From CAWAPS01 sp963783945 (GTDB taxonomy: Bacteria > Actinomycetota > Acidimicrobiia > Acidimicrobiales > Palsa-688): a DNA stretch of 64,000 nucleotides. The notes beneath the pieces were generated by a model, which saw only the letters and a list, made by a program, of their open reading frames with translations, was not told the origin of the DNA and ran no database searches. A program made the position numbers and the translations under genes. The stretch is from assembly GCA_963783945.1 (NCBI GenBank), contig CAWAPS010000007.1:310001-374000 (forward strand), given 5' to 3'. Below, piece after piece: positions 11,460 through 23,633 of this stretch; the first letter of the stretch is position 1; every line of letters starts with the position of its first letter.

Positions 11460-13710
11460 TCAGGCTTTCACAGCCGCCGCGACCTTGGTCTTGTCCGCGG
11501 GGGCTTCTTTGTAGAACGTGTTGGCCAGAATGTTTTCCAGCGTGACCACGATCAGGATCAAGAACATCAGCCAGGGAAAGACCTCGTAGCCGTAACGCGT
11601 CGAGCTTTTCCGTTTCCTGTGTGCGAGGCGGCATCCTCGGCCAGCAGATAGCCGTCCTTGCCGAAGATGATGTCGAGATCGCTCTTTTCCAGGCGCGGTG
11701 AACCGGCTTTCGCCCGTCGGGGCGGGTTCATGCTGAATCCGAGCGTCGCCGTGCGATTGTCGGCGGCCGTCGCCTTGACCGTCCAGAGGCCCAGCGCCGG
11801 CGGTGCGGGCACCTCGAGATACTCGCCGCTGGGTGAGGGGAGAACTTTCGGCTTGGTCTTCTGGTCGCTGCTGGCGAGGACAAAGTTCGTGAGCCGGGCC
11901 GTGGGGTCGAGCCGCAGGAGCACAGTTCTCGACCCGCCTCGAAATTGAGCTGCTCGTTGGATGTGCCGGCCAGGTAAGGGACGGTCTGATCCATCAGCCC
12001 GAAGAACGCCCAGCCGAGATGCGTCCAGAGGGAACTCGCTCCAGGCGGCCTCGGATTTGCGCGATGGCTCCGCCCTGATCGGGCCGGCGTGCAAGCGGGG
12101 TCGTCCAGAGCAAGACCTTGCCGACCTTGGGCCCCTTGAAGGTTCGCTCGATCAGGGCCGGTGCTCCGTCGCCATACTTGAGCAGGACCAGCCCGGCATC
12201 ACCGGCTCCTCGTAACGGCCAGTACTTGTACACCGGCATCGTCGGCGAGCATGCTCGCCAGGTCTTTGCCGTAGCGCTCGAACAACGGATGTGTGAGGTT
12301 TGCGACGTTGCCCATGTTGGTCGGCGGACTTGGCGGTATGCGGCCGCTCGCCGAGCTGTGCCGGCAAGAGCTGGGTGGCGATCGGCTTGTTGTAGTTCTC
12401 CGGGTCGGCTCAAGTGCCCCGGCGCGACCACCAGCCCGCCCCCTTCGTGAACGTACTGGTTGAGGGCCGCCAGTCGGTGATCTCGTCCAGCTCCTTGACG
12501 TTGAGCAGGAAAATGCGTCGCGAAAGCTCTGAAGGTTGCCGCCATATTTCGTGGACCTAGCTCGGCGGCCCGCACTCGCTCGACCTGGATCGGCCGGTGG
12601 CCGCGTTGCGCCGGGTCGGGGTCGATGGCGGCCGCGACGAACTCGGCCTCGTAACGGGTTGTCGTAGACGAGCAACACCTTGAGCGGCGGCCGGACCTTG
12701 AACGTGAAGTACCGCTCGTCGTCGTCCACGAATGGATCGGGCGTGCCGCTCAGCTTGATCTTGCCCTGGTGCAGGTCGGTCTCCTCGGCCCGCGGGGCGC
12801 CGTGAAGCTGACCTCGTTCTCGCCCTTGGGCGGGATCTCGATCGTTTTCTCGTCTTTCTTCTTGCCGTCGACCTCGAACTCGACCACGCGGGTCACCGGC
12901 TTCGTGCCCTGAGAGCGAATCCGGCCGCGGATCTCGATCGGCTCTCCCTGGGTCGCAACGATCGACGACGGCTCGGCCCTATCGACCGAGACGTTCATGA
13001 TATCCTTGGCGGCCACGCCCAGGATGAACGTGGCGATCTGCGAGCCCTTGCTCGTCTTGAGCCGCGTGACCTGTCGAGACCCTCGGCCGGCCGTTCGGGA
13101 TTCCACGAGGTGCGGCAGAGGTCGGTCAGCACATACACGACGTGCAGCGGCCGGTCGCATTCGGCGACCGCGGGATAAACCTGGCCCATCGCGGAATTGA
13201 GCGGCCGGTTCACCGGCTGGACCGTCAAGTGATTCGATCCGCTTCAGAGCCGCCGCCGGCGACAGCCCGACCGGCACCGGCGGCTCGGCCGAGTCGACCA
13301 CGAAGACCAGGCTCGAATCGGGCAGCTTGCTCGATGATCTCGCGGGCCCGCTCCTTGGCCTCGTCGAGCCGGGTCTTGTCCTTTTCCTTGTAGCCCATCG
13401 AGAGGCTGGTGTCGAAGACCAGGCCCAGCGCCGTCGGCTGCGATTCGACCCCAGCGGGACCTGCGAATAGAGCGAGGGCCTGCGCCAGGGCCAGCGCCAT
13501 CAAGGCCACCAGCGCCATCCGCGCCAGCAGCAGCAGCCAGTTCTTGATCCGCATCCGCTTCTTCGACCGCTTCTGCCGCTCGCGGATCAGTCGCAGTGCC
13601 GGAAAGATCACGTGCTTCGGGGTCTGCCGCATGAACAGGTGCAGGATCACCGGCAAGGCCGCCAGCGCGGCCCCCGCGGCCAGACCCGCATGCATCAGCG
13701 ACATCTCCAT
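11460..13710 (-). CDS. BatA/VWA-type membrane protein (frameshifted)
   Basis: About 750 residues. It begins with the BatA N-terminal domain: LAAGAALAALPVILHLFMRQ, then PKHVIFPALRLIRERQKRSK and helix NWLLLLARMALVALMALALA. A VWA domain follows with MIDAS DTSLSMG (ALGLVFDTSLSMGYKEKDKT). The middle contains Ig-like stretches (RAEPSSIVATQGEPIEIRGR; VRPPLKVLLVYDN) and a GATase-like region (ANLTHPLFERYGKDL). A C-terminal helix FPWLMFLILIVVTLENILA precedes the stop at 11460-11462. Six or more frame changes. It ends 36 bases before the start of the next gene, so the two are in one operon; both pair a VWA domain with membrane anchors at each end. Confidence 0.75.
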
Positions 13711-13725
13711 GGCGTCGTCACTCCG

Positions 13726-14641
13726 TCAAGCCCGGCCTTGCCGCGTCAGCAGGTAGCTCATCAGCGCCTTGTCGAAAGGCATGCCGGTGTGCAGCGGAAC
13801 ATAGTCGATTCGCGTCCGGACGCAGTCGTTCTTGTAGGTCGCCCGGAACTTGGCGACCTCATCCAGATAATCGGCCTTGATCGCGTCGGCATCGACCTCG
13901 AGCGTCTCGTTGGTCTCGTTGTCTTCCAGGCGAAGCATCCCCTCGAACGGAAATTCGGCCTCGGCCTCGTCCAGGATGTGAAAAATGATCAGGTCGTGCC
14001 CGCGGAACCGCAGCCGGTGGATGGCCTTCAAGATCGTCTCGGGGTCGCCCAGCAGATCGCTGAAGAGCATCACCAGGCTGCGGTGCCGGATCATGCTGGC
14101 GACCTGGTGCAGGCTCTCCTCGATCATCGTCGTTCCCGCCGGCTTGAGCTTCGCGAGCAGCGACAGGATGTTGCCGAGCTGCGACCGCTTGCTCGCCGGG
14201 GCCAGGCTCTGGCGCACCTTCTGATCGAAGGCGATCAAGCCGACCGGGTCTTGCTGCTGGATCATCAAGTAGCACAGAGCCGCCGCCAGGCTGATCCCGT
14301 ATTCGAACTTCGTCAGCTCCTGGCGATAAGTGTATCCCATCGAGCCCGAGAGATCCATCACGAGATAGCCCGTCAGGTTGGTCTCGGCCTGGAATTTCTT
14401 GATGTAAAACCGGTCGGTCTTGGCATAGACGTTCCAGTCGATGTCGCCGATGTTGTCGCCGGCCGTGTATTTCCGATGTTCGGAAAACTCGACCGAAAAG
14501 CCCTGAAACGGGCTGGCGTGCAGACCCGAGATGAAGCCCTCGACGATGAACTTGGCGCCGCAGGTCGAGCCGCGCGACCTGGCGGATCACCTCCGGCTTC
14601 AGGTATTTTTCGGCCGTTCCCGCCACGCCGAGCCTCCGCAT
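13726..14641 (-). CDS. DUF58 domain protein (frameshifted)
   Basis: About 305 residues. The start MRRLGVAGTAEKYLKPEVIRQ was chosen because the DUF58 N-terminus follows directly. The family core is visible after one frameshift near 14,570: GDNIGDIDWNVYAKTDRFY, then YLVMDLSGSMGYTYRQELTK with a VWA-like DLSGS and SLVMLFSDLLGDPETILKA. It ends PFDKALMSYLLTRQGRA at 13726. DUF58 proteins are encoded with MoxR ATPases nearly everywhere and are thought to be their VWA-type partner. The gene lies between moxR and the BatA-like gene with 15 bases to the latter. Confidence 0.85.
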
Positions 14642-14646
14642 CCGGA

Positions 14647-15723
<1,077 letters not shown>

Positions 15724-15868
15724 GCGCTCTATCGACCTCTTTGTCGGAGTGGTTCGGCCGGTGAAGGGAGGATCCCGAGCGAGAGGACAAAATCCGCCTG
15801 CCGCTCCAGGAGACCGCCAGCAGAACTTGAAAACGGGCATTCATTCTAGAGGCTGCGAGACGAACGAT

Positions 15869-16159
15869 TCAAGCACGCTGCCGTTCTGCTGTTCCGTACG
15901 CACTGGAATAATCGATCGGTACAGCAGATTCCCCCAGACGCCAGCACCCCGCCCGCCCGGCGAATGCCCGTAAGTGCTCATCGGAACCATTGAAAACAAC
16001 CGTTGTAACCGGCGCCCCGGCGGCATGCCGGATTCGCGCGAGCACCGTGCCCGAAGCTGCGTACACCCGGACCGTACTCGAAGACTCCCTTCCCCCCTCT
16101 CGCAGGAATGTCGGAATTCGCTCGCCGGCCTTGACGCTCGCGAGTGGAACTCTTTTCAC
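15869..16159 (-). CDS. Small hypothetical protein, possibly propeller-repeat fragment
   Basis: A 96-codon open frame, MKRVPLASVKAGERIPTFL ... ending GTAERQRA. The stretch STVRVYAASGTVLARIRH followed by APVTTVVFNGSDEHLRAFAG has the rhythm of one WD40-type blade (strand, VTTVVF, strand). I know no homologue. It may be a remnant of a longer propeller gene, or a chance frame. The remaining sequence from 15,724 to 15,868 and 16,160 to 16,275 shows nothing I recognise. Confidence 0.3.
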   Translation of the reverse strand: MKRVPLASVKAGERIPTFLREGGRESSSTVRVYAASGTVLARIRHAAGAPVTTVVFNGSDEHLRAFAGRAGCWRLGESAVPIDYSSAYGTAERQRA

Positions 16160-16275
16160 CAGAGCGGGCAGTGTACGGATTGACTTGCCCTTCGGTGCCT
16201 AGATACCCGACGCGGCTACGTTCGTGCCGCGCACGGCCTCGAACTTGCGTTTGGAAGTGGCGAAGAGGATAAAAC

Positions 16276-17820
16276 GATGATGAATCTCATGAATATGGTT
16301 CGACTATGTGGCGTGGTGGCGATCGGATGGGCCGTGCTGCGCGCTGGGAATCGGGAGTGATGGCGATAAGGGACGCCCGATCGGGCCGGCCGCGGTTCTT
16401 CTTGCCCAAGCCGGCCGTTCACGAGGCGTTCGCGATTCTCACGCTGGGCATGCGGGGATGGAGGAGTATCGTCTGGTCGATCGATCGACCGGTTCCGCCG
16501 AGCCGTTGCTTCCGGAGGACGAAGCTGGATCGTGCTTGAGCGTCTCGCCCTGGCGTGACCAGGAAGGAAACCTCGAAGCTGTCGGAAGATGGAACCGCGT
16601 CAAATCGCGACGACGAGCAGAGCCTTCTGCGGGCTTGGCTTGTTTCGCCTTTGCGAACGACGGTCGTGGTTATCGCGTTGACCTGGACGTCCTACCGACC
16701 GGGCGGCCCTGCTGGGTTCCGGATCGGCCGGGCGACTTGCTCTTTCCGGCCGGCGACGGCCTGCTCCATCGATGCCGTCTTTCCCGGGATCAAGAAGTTC
16801 AACGAGAGCGAGGCATCGGACCGGCAGCGGCCGGATTCTGAACGCTTGTCAGCGCACCGGTCACCTGGCGGTGCAATGCCCCGGGATCGGGCAACACGTT
16901 CCTCGCCGATCCGATGTGGCCGTCGGAAAAGGAACTTCGCCGATTTGTGTTCGTCTCGTTGAGCGTCCAGACGCGCACTGAAGCAGAAGCAGGACTACGA
17001 GCTTCGCAAGGATCTGGTGGCTCGAGATGTCCGAGGGCGGCGATGAAATCGTGGACGCGGGCCAGCTGACTCGCAGGAGCCGAACCCCACGACCGGTCGA
17101 TCGACGGTCCGATGCGCATGCCCAACGTCACGGTCGGTCCGTCTGGTGGCCTTACGCTCGGCTATCTGACTCGCTAGAGCGGCGAAACATCATGGAAGCT
17201 CTGCTCGGCAGCCATCTCGCTTTCACGCACAGGCAAGCCCATGATCGCCTGCGCCCCGAGCGAACGACCTTGAGTCGCCAACGATCTTCTACCCGTGCCC
17301 CCCTCATTCTCAACCGACGGCAGGCGATCTTCGCTTCAGCCGAAGGCGGGCGGATCAAGAAGTACTCCCTGCCTCGCTAGGAACAAATGCTCGCGAATCG
17401 ACTATCATGTCCAGCTCGAGCCTTCGCGTTCGAAGCCGCAATGGTGTCGCGGTGGTCATCTCGCCATCGGGGGCAAGGACGGCCGGGTCATCGAATCGGC
17501 CACGCTGTCCGAAAGGATATTCGTCTGGACGTTGTAGAACAGCCCAACGTCATTGTCGGCAAACACGAAAGGCGGAGTGCGTGTCGGGCGTCGCAGTGCT
17601 CGGCTTCAGCTCCGGGCTGACATTGAGAGCGACATTGAAAGCGCTCGAGTGTGACCTGTTCGTCACTCGTGTTAACAACATCGACTTCGATCCGGTTGTC
17701 AGTACTTCAAGGCTGAACGTGCTCTTGCGTCATCCGGAACTGCACGCGAAGCGGCCTCGCCTCCACCGGCGCCCCCGTTACCAAAAGCAAGACCCCGGCC
17801 CACATGCGAAGACGAATTGA
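16276..17820 (+). pseudogene. Planctomycete beta-propeller-like protein, heavily frameshifted
   Basis: Begins MMNLMNMVRLCGVVAIGWAV, a possible signal or anchor segment. The best-preserved part (about 16,465-16,785) reads EEYRLVDRSTGSAEPLLPED, SVSPWRDQEGNLEAVGRW, and LPTGRPCWVPDRPGDLLFPA GDG, which resembles WD40/propeller proteins of Isosphaeraceae that summarise stored values. Later pieces in other frames include WPSEKELRRFVFVSLSVQTR, DGPMRMPNVTVGPSGGLTLG and, near 17,460, HLAIGGKDGRVIESA, the last being blade-like. The frame containing VTRVNNIDFDPVVSTSRLNV runs to TGA at 17818-17820. The number of frame changes (seven or more) is the highest per length in the window, so true decay is possible here. 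Confidence 0.4.
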
Positions 17821-17905
17821 CTGGTTCGGCACCGAGAGTTTGCAAGTCGCCTATGCTGCCAGTTACGCGGACGCATCGTCTTGTCGCTCGGCAAGGAGCT
17901 ATGGC

Positions 17906-20279
17906 ATGCTGAATGCAAGGAAGCCGTCTTGCTCGTCGGTCGAGGACCATCGGCCGTGGGAGGCCTTCAGTGTGGCCAGCTCTTTGCCCGATCGTTCCGG
18001 CACGTTCTGGGTCACGCTCATTCTGATCGCGGCCACCTTGACTGCGTCTCGCCGTGCCGCGGCGGCGGTGACTCGCGAGGAGGTCGAGCGGGCGATTCGC
18101 GAAGGCGTCCGGTATCTTGAAGAGCCAGCAGCGCGCCGACGGCTCGTGGTCTGACGTCGAGAACGAAGCCAAGACCGGCACCACGAGCATGGTCACCCTG
18201 GCCCTGCTCACGGCCGGCGAAAGGCCCGACTCGCCGACGATTCGCAAGGCGCTCGAATACCTCCGCGGCTTCGGCCCCAACGACCTGCACAGCACGTATG
18301 CGATCGCGCTGCAGACCATGGTCTTCGCCGCGGCCGAGCCCGCCAACGACCAGTTGCGGATCGCCAACAATGTCGAATGGCTGGAGGAGGCCCAGATCAA
18401 GCCCGGCGACCCGTCAACTGGCCGGGCTCGTGGAGCTACTCCGACTCGAAGCGCGCCCGGCCCGGCGACAACTCGAATACGCAGTACGCGCTGCTGGGGC
18501 TGCACGCCGCCAGCGAAGCGGGCGTTCCCGTGAAGCCGACGGTCTGGGAGCTGTCGCGCAGCTACTGGGAGCGAAGCCAGAAGCACGACGGCGGCTGGGC
18601 CTATACTCCCGACTCCAACAACCCGACCGCCAGCATGACCTGCGCCGGGATCTCGAGCCTGATCATCTCCGGCCTCCGGCGGTTTCAGGGCAGGAATTCC
18701 TCCAGGGCGAAACGATCCAGAACTGCGGCAAGGGAGGCATCAACCGCAGCCTCCAGCGCGGGCATCAACTGGCTGGCCAGCCACTTCCAGGTCGGCCAGA
18801 ATTTCGGCAACGGCCACGCAGTGGAAGTTCTACTATCTCTATGGCCTGGAGCGCGCCGGCCGGCTGGCCGGCGTGCGGTTCTTCGGCCAGAACGACTGGT
18901 ATCGCCTGGGCGCCGAGGAGCTGGTTCACGAGCAAGACAAGCTCAACGGGTTCTGGCGCGGGCGCTGGTCGAGGCCGACCCGGTGCTGGCGACCAGCTTC
19001 GCGCTCTTGTTTCTGGCCAAGGGCCGGGCGCCGGTTTTGATCAACAAGCTGCGCCACGGCCCCGCCGGCGACTGGAACAACGACCCCGACGACATCCGAA
19101 ACATCGTGAACATCGTCTCGCGCAACTGGAAGAGCCTGCTGACCTGGCAGGTCGTCGATCCCGGCATCGCCACCGTTCCCGAGCTGCTGCAGGCCCCGAT
19201 CATCTTATTTCAACGGCCACCAGGCCCCCGAGTTTCAGCGCGCTGGCCAGGCAAAACCTCCGCGAATTCGTCGAGCAAGGGGGTTTCATCTTCGCCGAGG
19301 CGTGCTGCGGCAGCAGGGAGTTCGACCGGGGCTTCAAGCAATTGATGAAAGAGATCTTTCCCGAGGAGGAGTACAAGCTGCGGCCCCTCTCCGAGGACCA
19401 TCCGGTCTGGCGTGCCAAGCACATGCTCACTCCCGACATCCATCCTCTCTGGGGGATCGAGCACGGCTGCCGCACCGTCGTCATCTATTCGCCGACAGAC
19501 CTGTCTTGCTACTGGAACCAGTCCGAGCGCAGCCCGACCAACACCGGGGTGATCAAGGCGATCAAGGTCGGCCAGAACGTGATCGACTATGCGACCGGCC
19601 GCGAGATGCCCGCCGACAAGCTGACGGTCCGCGAAGTGCACAATTTCAAGGCCGACGCCGCCCAAGCAGAGGCGCCTGCGGATCGCCAAGCTCAAGCATG
19701 CCGGCGACTGGAACATCGCCCCCCAGGCCATCCCCAACCTGATGGACGCCCTCCGCAAGCCCCCCTATAACTTCGACGTCGTCGTCGACCAGAAAGACCT
19801 GTTCCGCGCGATCCCAACCTGGTGTATTACCCGCTCATCTACATCCACGGCCGGGCGTCGCTGTCGTTCCCCAAGGAAGACCTCGACGCCCTGCGCCAGC
19901 ACCTCGAGCCCGGCGGCGGCACGATCTTCGCCGACGCGGCCTGCGGCAGCCCGGCCTTCGACGCCGCATTTCGCCGGTTCGTCGCCGAGCTGCTGCCGAA
20001 CAATCCGCTGGTCCCGATTCCGCACGACGACGACGCTCTACACCGATCAAGGTCGGCGCCGACCTTTCCAACGTCCAGTACACCAAGGGGGCCGGCGGCG
20101 GCCGCGATTTTCCTCAGCTCGAAGGGGTGAAGATCAACGACCACTGGTCGATCATCTACTCCAAGTACGACATCGGCTGCGCACTCGAGCGCCACACCGG
20201 CATCGAATGCAAAGGCTATACCTACGAAAGCGCGATCAAGATCGCCGGCAATATCGTGATCTACTCGACACTTCCCTGA
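17906..20279 (+). CDS. Cyclase-fold (alpha/alpha toroid) protein with two DUF4159 domains (frameshifted)
   Basis: About 790 residues, exported: FWVTLILIAATLTASRRAAAA is a signal peptide. Residues after it form a squalene-cyclase/prenyltransferase-like toroid with repeats such as AIREGVRYLKSQQRADGSWS, NTQYALLGLHAASEAGVP and SYWERSQKHDGGWAYTPDS. Two DUF4159 domains follow: PELLQAPIILF ... FVEQGGFIFAEACCGSREFD (19,180-19,640) and LKHAGDWNIAPQAIPNLMDA ... YYPLIYIHGRASLSFPKED, GGTIFADAACGSPAFDAAF (19,690-20,279). Each has the G-G-x-I-F-A-(E/D)-A-x-C-G-S motif. No cyclase DxDD acid motif is visible, so enzymatic activity is not claimed. The gene is divergent from the MoxR operon, a common planctomycete neighbourhood. 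About eight frameshifts. Confidence 0.75.
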
Positions 20280-20475
20280 TCGATGGCGGCCGGCGTCGAG
20301 CACCCGTTTCGATCGCGACGGTTGATCGTCCGGCTTCGTCGGGCCATAATGGGTGAGTTGTGTGCGGCCATCGCCGCCGGGCAGTCCCGCGGCACGCCGT
20401 TCGCCGCAGTGCGGTATCGGCCTCTGCATCCATCCCGCCCTCCCATCGCCCAATCAGCCACAGGTTCCTGCCATC

Positions 20476-21704
20476 ATGACAGGTCATCGCGTCGGCCTCT
20501 GGTTAATCGGAGCTTTTGGAGGCGTCGGCACGACGATCACCTGGGCCTGGCCGCGATGGCCCGCGGTCTGGCCGATCGCACGGGGCTGGTGACCGAGCTG
20601 CCGCTGTTCGACGGCTTGCCGCTGCCCGAGCCCGGTGATTTCGTGATCGGCGGCCACGACATCCGCGAGACTTCGTTCGCCGAATCGGCCGAGGAATTCC
20701 GGCGCGACTCGGGCGTCTTCGAGGCCGAGTGGCTCACCGCCTGCAAGGACGAGCTGGCCGCGGCCACCGCGCGGGTGCGGCCCGGCACCCATTTCGGCGC
20801 CGGCCGCGCGATCTCGCAGCTCGCCGACTGGGGCGACTGCCAAGCCTCCGCGGACGGCCCGGCAGGCCGTCGACCGCATCGCCGCCGACCTGGCCGCGTT
20901 CGTCGAGGCCGAATCGATCGACCACCTGATCGTCCTCAACGTCGCCAGCACCGAGCCCCCTTCGCGCTGGGTGAGGCCCACCAGCGATGGGACGCCTTGA
21001 ACGCCGCGCTCGCCGACGGCGGGCCCGAGCTGCTCCCCGCCAGCTCGCTCTACGCGCTGGCCGCCTTCGGTGCGGCTACACGTATATCAACTTCACGCCC
21101 AGCCTGGGCGCCTCGATGCCCGCACTCGACGAGCTGGCTCGAATCCACGGGCTCGCTTTACGCCGGCAAGGACGGCAAGACCGGCGAAACCTTGCTGAAA
21201 ACCGTCCTCGCCCCCATGTTCGCCGCTGCGCAATCTCAAGGTCATGAGCTGGGTCGGCCACAACATCTTCGGCAACCGCGACGGCCTGGTCCTGGACGAT
21301 CCGGCCAACAAGTCGTCCAAGGTCGAGACCAAGGACCGCGTCGTGAACCCAGATCCTGGGTTACAAGCCCCGAGCTCGATCGTCACCATCGAGTACCTCC
21401 CCGACATGGGCGACTGGAAGACCGCCTGGGACCACATCCATTTCCAGGGGTTCCTGGGCACCAAGATGGCCCTCCAGTTCACCTGGCAAGGTTGCGACAG
21501 CCTGCTGGCGGCCCCGCTGGCGATCGACCTGGCCCGGCTGGCCGACCTCGAAAAGCGGCGCGGGCGGCCGGGGCCTGATGCAACACCTCGCCTGTTTTTT
21601 CAAGAGCCCCGAAGGGCACGACGAAAACGACTTTTTCAAGCAATTCGACTTCCTGACCGAACATCTCAAGGGCGAGGCGCCTCCGGCCAGGATCGGGGGA
21701 GTGA
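20476..21704 (+). CDS. Inositol-3-phosphate synthase family protein (frameshifted)
   Basis: NAD-dependent myo-inositol-1-phosphate synthase family; the classical reaction turns glucose 6-phosphate into inositol 3-phosphate. The Rossmann start is VGLWLIGAFGGVGTTITLG (20,482 on). Later conserved parts are IDHLIVLNVASTEPP, GYTYINFTPSLGASMPALDE, GKDGKTGETLLKTVLAPMFA, VMSWVGHNIFGNRDGLVLDD and YLPDMGDWKTAWDHIHFQGF, which contain the GKDGKTG and SWNxxGNxDG-type family motifs. About five frame changes (near 20,560, 20,840, 20,955, 21,075, 21,345). The stop at 21702-21704 is inferred from the frame that ends just before the next ATG at 21,714. Confidence 0.8.
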
Positions 21705-21713
21705 TCTCGCCTC

Positions 21714-22576
21714 ATGCGTCTCGCCTTCAGCACCAACGCCTACTTGAAGCATCCCTTCGACGAGGCGGCTCGGCGCATCGCCCTCCTGGGCTACCAGGGG
21801 CTCGAGCTGCTGGCCGACGTGCCCCACGCCTGGCCCGCCGGCCTGCTCGAAAGTGCAGAAGCGCAGCGATCTTGAAGGCGATGGAGCGCACCGGACTGGC
21901 ATTTTCGAATATCAATGCGTTCATGATGAACGCGGTGAACGACCACCGCCAGCCTTACTGGCATCCTTCGTTCATCGAGCCCGAGCCGCACTACCGCCAG
22001 GTCCGGATCGATCACACCCGGCGAGCGCTCTCGCTGTGCGCCGAGCTGGGTGCACCGCACATCACGACCGAGCCCGGCGGCCCGCTGGCGCCCGGCCAGT
22101 CGCGGCAGGAGGCGATCGACCTGTTCGTCGAGGTGTTGAAGCCGCTGGCCGAGCATGCCGATGACCCTGGGAGTCTTGCTCTTGATCGAGCCCGAGCCCG
22201 GGCCTGCTGCTGGAAACGACCGACCAGTATCTCGAAGTCGCCGAGCGGCTGAATGCCCCTTCGATCGGCTTGAATTTCGACGTCGGCCACGCGTTCTGCG
22301 TCAGTGAAGACCTGCCCCGAGCATCGCCAAGCTCGCGCCCCACATCCGGCACTACCACCTCGAAGACATCGCCGCCAGCCGCGTGCATCATCACCTCGTC
22401 CCCGGCACGGGCGCCATCGATTTCGCCGAAGTCGTCACGGCCATCCGCGCCACCGGATACGACGGCTGGCTGACGGTCGAGCTTTACCCGTTCCTCGACG
22501 ATCCCGATGCGCGCGGCACGCACTGCGCTCGAAGTGTTGCAGTCCGCTGTTAGAACCGCAGCCCCGCCCGGCGTAG
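21714..22576 (+). CDS. Sugar phosphate isomerase/epimerase-type TIM barrel protein (frameshifted)
   Basis: COG1082/AP_endonuc_2 fold, about 285 residues, starting MRLAFSTNAYLKHPFDEAA. Barrel strands and metal-ligand motifs are visible: LGVLLLIEPEPGLLLET (Glu), NAPSIGLNFDVGHAFC (Asp-x-x-His), IRHYHLEDIAASRVHH (His) and GYDGWLTVELYPFLDDPDA (Glu), the usual four-ligand set. Frame changes near 21,852, 22,167, 22,205 and 22,320. It starts 10 bases after the inositol-3-phosphate synthase stop and ends 9 bases before the UbiA gene, so the three form an operon. Substrate unknown. Confidence 0.8.
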
Positions 22577-22585
22577 CCACCTGCG

Positions 22586-23506
22586 ATGCCCAAGACAATC
22601 ATCGCCTATCTCCAATTGATGCGGCTGCCCAACGTCGTGACCGCCGCGGCCGACAGCCTGGCTGGCTGGCTGCTGGTCACCGGTTCACTCGCGCGAGCCG
22701 GGCGATGGCTTCCGCTGCTGGCCTCGTCGATGGTGCTCTACGCTTCGGGAACGATCCTGAACGACGTTTTCGACTTCGAGATCGATCGTCGCGAGCGGCC
22801 CGGCCGGCCGTTGCCCTCGGGCCGGGCTCGCGGCGCACGGCCGCCTGGCTCGGCGGGCTGGGATTGTGCGCTCGGACCGCTCTGGCCTTCGCCAGCGGCT
22901 CGGTCGTCAAGCGGTCTGGTGGCCGTCGGTGCCTGGCCCTCTGCGATCCTGGGCTACGACGCCGGGCTCAAGCGCACCTGGCTCGGGCCCGTCTTCATGG
23001 GAGCGTGCCGCGGGATTGAACCTGCTTCTGGGAATGTCGCACGCGGACGCTCTGGGCGGGCCGATCGCCTGGTTTGCCGCGATTGCGCTATGGAATGTTC
23101 GTCACCGGAATCACCATCGGCAGCCGTTCCGAGGCCGTCGGGGGCGGCCGCGCAACGCTGGTCGGCGGACTCGTTGTTCCAGATCGACGGCCATCCTCGC
23201 TCTGGCGGCCGTCGGCTGTCTCGGCCGCACGATTTCCGAACCCCAGCCACCGACGCCCGGTCATTCCGCTCGAAGGGATTGCTCGTCCTGGCGATGGTCG
23301 CTCTCGTGGTCAGCGTGGCCGCCTCGCGCGCGATCGAGCGGCCGATCCCCGCGCTCATCCAGAAATACGTCAAGACCGGCATCCTCAGCCTGGTCTGGCT
23401 TCACGTCGGCGTGGTCGCCGCCGTGCGCGGGCCGGAGCTGGCGCTGCCGATCGCGGCTCTCTGGCTGCCGGCGTTCATCCTGGGCCGGTGGCTGTACTCG
23501 ACTTGA
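22586..23506 (+). CDS. UbiA-family prenyltransferase, EboC-like (frameshifted)
   Basis: Integral membrane prenyltransferase of about 305 residues. It starts MPKTIIAYLQLMRLPNVVTA, and the first Asp-rich motif is NDVFDFEIDRRERPGRPLPSG, the N-D-x-x-D-x-x-x-D pattern that binds prenyl diphosphate through Mg2+. Membrane helices follow (LLLGMSHADALGGPIAWFAA; LVLAMVALVVSVAASRAIE; SLVWLHVGVVAAVRGPELAL), ending LGRWLYST. The second Asp motif is obscured by a frameshift near 23,175. Other frame changes are near 22,835 and 23,012. The short, quinone-independent context with an inositol-3-phosphate synthase and TIM barrel genes resembles ebo-type clusters, where EboC is the UbiA member; this identity is an inference. 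Confidence 0.78.
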   Translation: MPKTIIAYLQLMRLPNVVTAAADSLAGWLLVTGSLARAGRWLPLLASSMVLYASGTILNDVFDFEIDRRERPGRPLPSGRARGARPPGSAGWDCALGPLWPSPAARSSSGLVAVGAWPSAILGYDAGLKRTWLGPVFMGACRGIEPASGNVARGRSGRADRLVCRDCAMECSSPESPSAAVPRPSGAAAQRWSADSLFQIDGHPRSGGRRLSRPHDFRTPATDARSFRSKGLLVLAMVALVVSVAASRAIERPIPALIQKYVKTGILSLVWLHVGVVAAVRGPELALPIAALWLPAFILGRWLYST

Positions 23507-23633
23507 GCGACAGATGGTAGTCTGCCCGCGGGATGCTCGGTTGCTCTGGCCACAGCCGAAGCATTCCCCGGGATAATCGATGGTGTATGGTGTACGGTAA
23601 GTGCGAACCCAGTCGACCGAGGTCTCGACGACC

